Of a DNA stretch of 64,000 nucleotides, positions 58,906-64,000 are shown in pieces. The DNA is from Streptomyces achromogenes. Lineage in GTDB: Bacteria; Actinomycetota; Actinomycetes; Streptomycetales; Streptomycetaceae. The stretch's first letter is position 1. Each line of letters begins with the position of its first letter. The notes beneath the pieces are model-generated. The model was not told the origin of the DNA. It saw only the letters and a list, made by a program, of their open reading frames with translations, and did not search any database. Where the stretch lies: positions 7,192,001 to 7,256,000 of the forward strand of contig NZ_JAUSYH010000001.1 in NCBI RefSeq assembly GCF_030816715.1, written 5' to 3'. The position numbers and the translations under genes were made by a program.

Positions 58906-59874
58906 GTGTCCTACGCGTTCGATCCCGAGCTGGCCCACTGGGTCCCGATGATCAATGATCTGCCGTTCGCCGACCTCGCCGCCGCCCGCGCGGCCGAGAA
59001 GGCGATGACGGCGAACCTGCCCATGTACGAGCCGGCCCGGCCGGTCGACGTCCGCGACACTCTTGTCCCGGGGCCTGAAGGCGCACCGCAGGTCCCGGTC
59101 CGGATCTATACCCCGGTCGGCGCCGAGGCGGCGGACACCGGCCTGCCCGGCCTGGTGTACATGCACGGCGGCGGCTATGTGCTCGGCAGTTTGGACTTCT
59201 GCCACTCCGACCTGCTGCGGATCGCCGACCAGGTCGGCGCGGTGGTGGTCTCGGTGGACTACCGGCTCGCGCCCGAAAATCCCTTCCCGGCCGGACTGGA
59301 GGACTCCTACGCCACGTTGGTCTGGACGGCCGGGCACGCGACAGAGCTGGGCATCGACCCGGCCCGGCTGGGCGTCGGCGGTGACAGCGCGGGCGGCGGA
59401 CTCGCCACGGCCGTGGCCCTGCTGGCCCGGGACCGCAGCGGCCCGGCGCTCTGCTTCCAGTACCTGGGAGTCCCGATGCTGGACGACCGGCTGGAGACGC
59501 CCTCGATGCGGGCCTTCACCGACACCCCTGTGTGGAACCGCCCCATCGCCGAGATCTGCTGGAGTCACTACCTGGGCGGCGAGGGCCGCCGTGGCGGCCC
59601 CGACCTCCCCGCGTATGCGGCCCCGGCCCGTGCCGCGGACCTCACCGGGCTGCCGCCGGCGTTCGTCTACGTCTGCGAGTTCGACCCCCTGCGGGACGAA
59701 GGGATGATCTACGCGCAACGGTTGGTACAGGCGGGGGTCACCACCGGGTTGCATCTCTACCCGGGGACATTCCACGGTTCGGTGGGTCTGAGGGATGCGG
59801 CCATCAGTCAGGAGATGCTCTCGGACGTGATGGACGGGCTGCGGCGCGGCCTGCGCGTGCGCTCGGTGCGGTAG
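58906..59874 (+). CDS. alpha/beta hydrolase, hormone-sensitive-lipase family esterase
   Basis: A protein of 322 residues from the GTG at 58906, with GAGGAG upstream. Oxyanion motif Y-M-H-G-G-G-Y, nucleophile G-G-D-S-A-G-G, acid in E-F-D-P-L-R-D, His in G-T-F-H-G-S. No signal peptide, so cytoplasmic. It hydrolyses ester substrates of unknown identity. Confidence 0.92.
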   Translation: MSYAFDPELAHWVPMINDLPFADLAAARAAEKAMTANLPMYEPARPVDVRDTLVPGPEGAPQVPVRIYTPVGAEAADTGLPGLVYMHGGGYVLGSLDFCHSDLLRIADQVGAVVVSVDYRLAPENPFPAGLEDSYATLVWTAGHATELGIDPARLGVGGDSAGGGLATAVALLARDRSGPALCFQYLGVPMLDDRLETPSMRAFTDTPVWNRPIAEICWSHYLGGEGRRGGPDLPAYAAPARAADLTGLPPAFVYVCEFDPLRDEGMIYAQRLVQAGVTTGLHLYPGTFHGSVGLRDAAISQEMLSDVMDGLRRGLRVRSVR

Positions 59875-59930
59875 CGGCCACTTTTCGCCGTGGCAGAGCC
59901 GGCGTCTGGCGTGGTGGCGCGCCGACGGGG

Positions 59931-60417
59931 CGGCGGGCCCGGTTACTCTCTCAACGCGCCCATCGCCCGGTCGAGCAGCACGGCCAGCGGGACAGTACCC
60001 TCACAGGCCACCCATCCCGTGGCTGCCACGTCCAGGCAGGCGAGGGCGGCGGCGGCCAGTGCAGTCGCCCTGGTGTCCTCCGGCCGGTCAGGGCTGACTC
60101 CCAGCCGCCGGGCGATTTCCGGAACCAGCAGTTCCTGCCAGCTGAGCGTCTTCTCGTGGTGCCCGGCGCGCAGTGACGGCGTCTCCTGCAGCATGCGCAG
60201 ATAGGCGAGTGTCTGCTCGGGCGCCTGCGCATTTGCCTGCGTGAGGACGTCGAACGCCCGGCGCAGTGCTTTCCAGGGCCGTTCGTCGTCGGGGCGGGCG
60301 GCCAGCGCCTCCGCGATCTGACGGCCGGATTCCACCAGGCGTCCCAGGACGATCTCTTCCTTGGTTCCGAAATACCGGAACAGACTGGCGCGCGACAGGC
60401 CCACCTCGGCGGCGATC
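59931..60417. repeat. 487-bp direct repeat, copy 2 (inside the intact TetR gene)
   Basis: Apparently identical to 56805-57291. Because this copy continues into a complete gene, it is the likely source. The repeats bracket the WYL/esterase pair, so recombination between them could delete or circularise about 3.1 kb. Confidence 0.93.
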
Positions 60418-60566
60418 TGGTCGACGGTCGTCCGATCGAACCCCTGCTCGATGAAGAGCCGGTGCGCCACCTCGACCACCTCCGCCTGAACCGTCGCGCG
60501 CATGCGCTCACGCAGGCCGGGCGGCTTGCGCGCGGACTGGGCGGAGGTACGAGCATTCTCATTCAT
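59943..60566 (-). CDS. TetR-family transcriptional regulator
   Basis: A protein of 207 residues from the ATG at 60566 (no good ribosome site; the open frame extends upstream but across the operator-like repeat). HTH: A-H-R-L-F-I-E-Q-G-F-D-R-T-T-V-D-Q-I-A-A then G-L-S-R-A-S-L-F-R-Y-F-G-T-K-E-E. The ligand domain runs to L-D-R-A-M-G-A-L-R-E. The 3' three quarters are in the 487-bp repeat. Probably autoregulated through the site at 60595. Confidence 0.9.
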   Translation of the reverse strand: MNENARTSAQSARKPPGLRERMRATVQAEVVEVAHRLFIEQGFDRTTVDQIAAEVGLSRASLFRYFGTKEEIVLGRLVESGRQIAEALAARPDDERPWKALRRAFDVLTQANAQAPEQTLAYLRMLQETPSLRAGHHEKTLSWQELLVPEIARRLGVSPDRPEDTRATALAAAALACLDVAATGWVACEGTVPLAVLLDRAMGALRE

Positions 60567-60594
60567 AGGCAGAAGGATACAGTAATGACTCATT

Positions 60595-60611
60595 TTGATA
60601 TTGAGTATCAA
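60595..60611. promoter_or_regulatory. inverted-repeat operator candidate upstream of TetR
   Basis: ttgata-ttgag-tatcaa: 6-bp arms around a 5-base centre, 29 bp before the TetR start in an AT-rich patch. Typical size and place for a TetR autoregulatory operator. Its half-site resembles the gtatc half of the SDR/XRE palindrome. Confidence 0.55.
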
Positions 60612-60938
60612 TCTGATGCGTAGTCTCCTTGGGTGGATCTCGATCCGCCCTCGTGCTTCCGCGCGGCTACGCAAATGCACCGGCTTGCGGATTCATTGAT
60701 GCGGTGCCCGGCTCGGGCGCCAAGACGCGCCGCGTTTGGGACCGAGGACCCCGCGCACCGGCGCCGAGGGCGACTGGGTGTGCCGTACGGCGGTGAAGAG
60801 CAGGCACAACAGAGCCGCTTCGCCCGCCGCCCGGCTCGACGACCCGGTGGACCTCGGGGGCGCATCGCTCGGATCGTCGCATTGCGCACGGCCGGTCGGC
60901 AGGTGGGCAGGTCGGCCCGAGGAGCAATTCAGGACGGC

Positions 60939-60976
60939 CCACTCCTTCACAGCCAGTGCTGACTGTGAAGGAGTGG
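60939..60976. terminator. 14-bp inverted repeat hairpin
   Basis: ccactccttcacag (60939-60952) pairs perfectly with ctgtgaaggagtgg (60963-60976) around a 10-base loop. It sits at the 3' side of the decayed minus-strand gene below. It could be a terminator or an insertion-element end; a related gtgaaggagtg string recurs near 61519. Confidence 0.5.
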
Positions 60977-60989
60977 AGTCATGGGCAGG

Positions 60990-61830
60990 CGGGACGAACA
61001 ACGCGCTACCGCACGGGCCCGGATCGTGGACGCCGCCGTGGCGACTGACGGGGACCGGCATCAGGGTGCTCGTGCCGTCGTCGAGGAGGACGCGCTCGGC
61101 GATGCGGCCCTGGTCGCACCACAGATCGTGGCGGCAGCGGCCGAAGCGCAGGAGCTCGTAGGCACGTGGTTTGACCGAGCCGTGCTGCCGGTTGATGACC
61201 AGCAGACCGAGGCGGGCGAGGGCGTCGCGGTGGACGCCGCGGAAGGCTCCGTCGTAGATGACGCCCATGCAGCCGGGAAGCAGGCTGCTGAGCTGGCTGA
61301 AGGAGCGCACGGCGACGGCGGCTTCGTCTTCGTAGTCGCCGCCGGCGACATGCCGGACGGCGAGGATGGCGCGCTGCCAGTAGCCGTCGTAACGGGCCGA
61401 GGCGAAGAACCACTTCGTGCCCCGCGCGAGGCGCTTCTCCTTCTCGCCGTTCTCGTAGTAGAGGCGGGCCGCGGGGTCTACCCGATGCCTGCGCATCTCC
61501 CCGGTAGTGGTGTCGACAGTGAAGGAGTGCTCCGCTTTGGAGGGCGCTTTGGGGACCAGGCGTTTGTCACAGGCTCGCTGCTGGCCTTTGGCGTTGCCGG
61601 TGGAGTGGACCAGGATCCGGCCGACCTCAAGCGGGGGGTCGCTTTTGCGGGGACCGTTTAGCAGGTGGGTGTCTTCCAGGACCCGGTAGGTCTCCGCTGT
61701 GCGGAGGGGATCTTCTATCCGGCCGTGGGGCGCGGCTTCCTCCGTGAACCATGCCGGGGCCGGCGGATCCCCACCTGAAGTCTGTCGCGAGGAATCCTCA
61801 CGGCACCTCTTGACGAGGAATGCGTTAGCG
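60990..61830 (-). pseudogene. relic of a conserved actinobacterial protein (possibly mobile-element related)
   Basis: The minus-strand frame is open from about 61830 and reads W-F-T-E-E-A-A-P-H-G-R-I-E-D-P, then G-R-I-L-V-H-S-T-G-N-A-K-G-Q-Q and D-K-R-L-V-P-K-A, then E-M-R-R-H-R-V-D-P-A-A-R-L-Y-Y-E-N-G and L-L-P-G-C-M-G-V-I-Y-D-G-A-F-R. I recall this family as recurrent in Streptomyces accessory DNA, but its function is not known to me. There is no start codon, the middle is shortened between K-A and T-T-T-G, and it fades after P-V-P-V-S-R. An ATG at 61496 is internal. Confidence 0.6.
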
Positions 61831-61835
61831 CTAAC
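61824..61835. promoter_or_regulatory. LacI-family operator
   Basis: gttagcgctaac is a perfect 12-bp palindrome with the central CG typical of LacI/GalR operators. It lies ~135 bp before the sugar ABC permease gene. The cognate repressor is not in the window. Confidence 0.7.
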
Positions 61836-61968
61836 ACTTCACTCACATCCAGCAGCGCAGTATCGCGCAGCCGCGTCGTGAGCCCCACCTCCAGTGGCTT
61901 CTGCTTCCCCATGCTTTTCCGGCCGGTGTCCCAGCTGCACCGGACGAGCCGCCCGACGGAGCGTAAGT

Positions 61969-62952
61969 GTGATCGATAACATCTCACCCACCAAGACTTT
62001 TCCGGGGGGTGACGGCAGCCGCCGTCACCCAGCCGAATCCCCGCCATCGTCCACGGCTGGGCACCGCCGCGGGCGGGGCCGGATCCGCGCCACCCTGGAG
62101 GCGTACCTGCTCCTCGCGCCGAGCCTCGCCGGGCTCCTGATGTTCCTCGTGGCGCCCATCGTCGGGGTCGTCGTCATCAGCTTCTTCGACTGGAACCTGA
62201 TGGGCACCCCGCGCTTCGTCGGGCTGGCGAACTACCGCGAGATGATGGGCGACAGTGAGGTGTGGCGCGCGATGCGCAACACCGTGTACTACGTGCTGCT
62301 GAACATCCCCGCGCAGACCGTGCTCGCGCTGCTGCTCGCCCTCGCGATGAACCGGAAGCTGCGGGGCCTCAAGGTGCTCCGGGTGTTGTTCGTCCTGCCG
62401 TGGATGGCCATGCCGGTGGCCCTCGGCATCGTCTGGAGCTGGGCGTTCGATCCCCAGCGCGGCGTGGTCAACCAGTTCCTGGCCCTGTTCGGCGTGGACG
62501 GCCCGGCGTGGCTGTCGTCCACCGGTTGGGCGATGCCGGTGCTCGCCTCGGTCAACATCTGGCAGTACACGGGCTACACCATGCTGTTCCTGCTGGCGGG
62601 CCTCCAGGCGATTCCCGAATCGCTCTACGAGGCGGCCGACCTGGACGGGGCCGGCACCGTCCAGCGCTTCTTCCGGATCACGCTGCCGCTGCTGCGCCCG
62701 TCGATGTTCTTCGTGCTGGTGACCAACACGATCGGGTCGTTCCAGATGTTCGACACCGTCTACGTGATGACCCAGGGCGGGCCGGGCGGCTCGACGGACA
62801 CGATGAACTACCACATCTACCAGCAGGCGTTCCAGCTGTTCCGCACCGGCTACGCCTCGGCGCTGGCGATGCTGCTGTTCGCCGTGATCCTGCTGGTGAC
62901 GGCCGTCCAGCTCCTGTACTTCCGCAAGCGCACCATCTACGACTTCAGCTGA
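61969..62952 (+). CDS. sugar ABC transporter permease (MalF-like)
   Basis: A protein of 327 residues from the GTG at 61969 with GGAG upstream. Six membrane helices, the first L-L-L-A-P-S-L-A-G-L-L-M-F-L. EAA loop: E-A-A-D-L-D-G-A-G-T-V-Q-R-F-F. It is followed 14 bp later by the second permease. It imports an unidentified carbohydrate, probably under LacI-type control. Confidence 0.92.
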   Translation: MIDNISPTKTFPGGDGSRRHPAESPPSSTAGHRRGRGRIRATLEAYLLLAPSLAGLLMFLVAPIVGVVVISFFDWNLMGTPRFVGLANYREMMGDSEVWRAMRNTVYYVLLNIPAQTVLALLLALAMNRKLRGLKVLRVLFVLPWMAMPVALGIVWSWAFDPQRGVVNQFLALFGVDGPAWLSSTGWAMPVLASVNIWQYTGYTMLFLLAGLQAIPESLYEAADLDGAGTVQRFFRITLPLLRPSMFFVLVTNTIGSFQMFDTVYVMTQGGPGGSTDTMNYHIYQQAFQLFRTGYASALAMLLFAVILLVTAVQLLYFRKRTIYDFS

Positions 62953-62966
62953 GGACGGCCACGATC

Positions 62967-63800
62967 ATGTCTTCTCTCTCCACCGCCGTCCGCAGAACGA
63001 CGCTGTACGGGATCCTCGCCGCTGGAGCGCTGCTGTCCGTGGCCCCGTACCTGCTGACGCTGAACGGCGCGCTCAAGCGTCCGGCGGACCTGCTGTCGAC
63101 CGACGCCTGGATTCCCGCACATCCCGCCACGTTCGCCAACTTCACCGCCGTGTGGAACCAGTACGGGATGTCCTCCTTCCTGCTGCACACCCTGTCCGTC
63201 GCGGTGCTCGTCACCATCGGGCAGGTGGTGTTCAGCGCGCTGGCGGCGTATGCGCTCGCCCGGATGGAGTTCCCGGGGCGCGACTGGCTCTTCTGGGGAT
63301 ACCTCGCCACGATGATGGTGCCCCAGATGATCACGCTCGTGCCGCTGTTCCTGATGATGCGTGAACTCGGCCTGGTGGACACCTACGCGGGTCTGATCCT
63401 GCCCACCCTCTTCGGCACCCCGTACGGCGTCTTCCTGGTACGCCAGCACTTCCGCACCATTCCCCATGACCTGGAGGCCGCCGCCCGCATCGACGGGGCG
63501 AACACCTGGACCATCCTGGTGCGGATCATGCTGCCGCTGAGCCGTCCGATCCTCGCCACGCTCGCGATCATCACGTTCGTCAACACCTGGAACAACCTGA
63601 TCTGGCCGCTGATCATCACCAACAGCGACCGGACCCGGGTGATCACCGTGGGCATCTCCGCCCTCCAGGGCGAACACGTCTCCGACCTGCCGCACATCGT
63701 GCTGGCCGGGGCGGCCCTCGCCCTGCTTCCCCTGATCGCCGTGTTCCTTCTGTTCCAGCGGCACATCGTGCGCTCCATCGCGCTGACCGGCCTCAAGTAG
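62967..63800 (+). CDS. sugar ABC transporter permease (MalG-like)
   Basis: A protein of 277 residues, ATG at 62967 with GAGGA upstream. Membrane helices include L-Y-G-I-L-A-A-G-A-L-L-S-V-A-P-Y. EAA loop: E-A-A-A-R-I-D-G-A-N-T-W-T-I-L. Partner of the preceding permease. No ATPase gene is seen; such operons usually share a common MsiK-type ATPase in Streptomyces. Confidence 0.92.
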   Translation: MSSLSTAVRRTTLYGILAAGALLSVAPYLLTLNGALKRPADLLSTDAWIPAHPATFANFTAVWNQYGMSSFLLHTLSVAVLVTIGQVVFSALAAYALARMEFPGRDWLFWGYLATMMVPQMITLVPLFLMMRELGLVDTYAGLILPTLFGTPYGVFLVRQHFRTIPHDLEAAARIDGANTWTILVRIMLPLSRPILATLAIITFVNTWNNLIWPLIITNSDRTRVITVGISALQGEHVSDLPHIVLAGAALALLPLIAVFLLFQRHIVRSIALTGLK

Positions 63801-63918
63801 GCCGTCCGCCGCCGCGGCCCGAGCGGTCCGCTTCCACCGAAGACGTCACCGCCCACCGGCCCCCCGGTTCCCCCCCGCACCACCTCGCACCACCTCGCAC
63901 CGAAAGGGACGCCCAACC

Positions 63919-64000
63919 ATGTCCGCTTCCTCCAGAAGAGTCCTGGCCGCCACCGCCACCAGCGCACTCCTGCTCTGCCTCACCACCGCCTGCGGCTCGT
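63919..64000 (+). CDS. extracellular solute-binding lipoprotein, 5' end only
   Basis: The frame starts at ATG 63919 (AAAGGGA upstream) and runs off the window. The 27 visible residues are a lipoprotein signal: S-S-R-R-V-L, a hydrophobic stretch, and lipobox L-T-T-A-C. Following two sugar permeases, it is almost certainly the binding protein of that importer. Confidence 0.8.
   Translation, partial: MSASSRRVLAATATSALLLCLTTACGS

Noticed and set aside
62262..62966. Extension of the second permease frame upstream of 62967
   Set aside because: This part is an out-of-frame shadow of the first permease; the ATG at 62967 has a ribosome site and starts a normal MalG-like N-terminus.
63880..63902. Short caccacctcg repeats as a regulatory element
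   Set aside because: Only about two copies in a Pro-codon-like GC-rich gap before the lipoprotein gene; too little to support a function.

Overview
The window is high-GC actinobacterial DNA and almost certainly Streptomyces or a close relative. Third codon positions are strongly G/C, GTG and TTG starts are common, and genes are often coupled by ATGA or GTGA overlaps. It also carries a conservon (CvnA-D), XRE/HATPase gene pairs, and a decayed accessory half with many broken genes, as seen in Streptomyces chromosome arms. No rRNA, tRNA, CRISPR array or intact prophage was recognised.

Region 1 (1-6 kb): a DUF6624 protein; a minus-strand operon of a small membrane protein and two membrane-anchored Mrr-like nucleases; a nitrilase-fold protein that appears to lack the catalytic Cys, followed by a strong terminator hairpin; and an aminoglycoside/lincosamide nucleotidyltransferase-like gene.

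Region 2 (6-34 kb, nearly all minus strand): the core of the window is an FxLD-type class I lanthipeptide gene cluster. Three short precursors (26751-27380), one a GTG-start gene of only 58 codons, carry an F-D-L-D leader motif and three-Cys cores. Downstream lie LanB dehydratase, LanC cyclase, an elimination-domain/O-methyltransferase fusion, a helical-repeat protein and another protein-isoaspartate-type methyltransferase (PIMT). Upstream lie a NUDIX-PIMT fusion, a 94-codon unknown ORF, a Methyltransf_19 enzyme, a degenerate PIMT-like protein and a tandem LuxR-type helix-turn-helix regulator. A second module at 6-11 kb (methyltransferase, PIMT, tandem-NUDIX protein, ABC exporter and a coupled 63-codon ORF) looks like a sister RiPP system. 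Between the modules sit an acyl-CoA dehydrogenase-like protein without its catalytic Glu and a conservon with a GAF protein. All three precursors have Asp-Gly beside the first core Cys, so I infer that the PIMT paralogues methylate this Asp to give aspartimide or isoaspartate.

Region 3 (34-44 kb): an XRE regulator coupled to an APH-like kinase, a GNAT acetyltransferase, a recombinase relic, an EcsC-family protein, a frameshifted peptide deformylase, an operon of an N-truncated glycosyltransferase, a NUDIX protein and a kinase-like protein, a solute-binding-protein relic, and a divergent HxlR regulator/FAD oxidoreductase pair.

Region 4 (45-61 kb): a graveyard with islands of intact genes. Relics include TetR, GH3, rhamnogalacturonan lyase, a moaA-moaE chimera and an FMN reductase. 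Intact units are an SDR/XRE divergent pair, a PaoABC-like molybdenum hydroxylase operon with XdhC, a WYL regulator/esterase divergent pair, and a TetR gene. About 487 bp of that TetR gene are present as an apparently exact direct repeat 3126 bp away.

Region 5 (61.8-64 kb): a perfect LacI-type operator precedes two sugar ABC permeases and the start of a lipoprotein binding protein that runs off the window.
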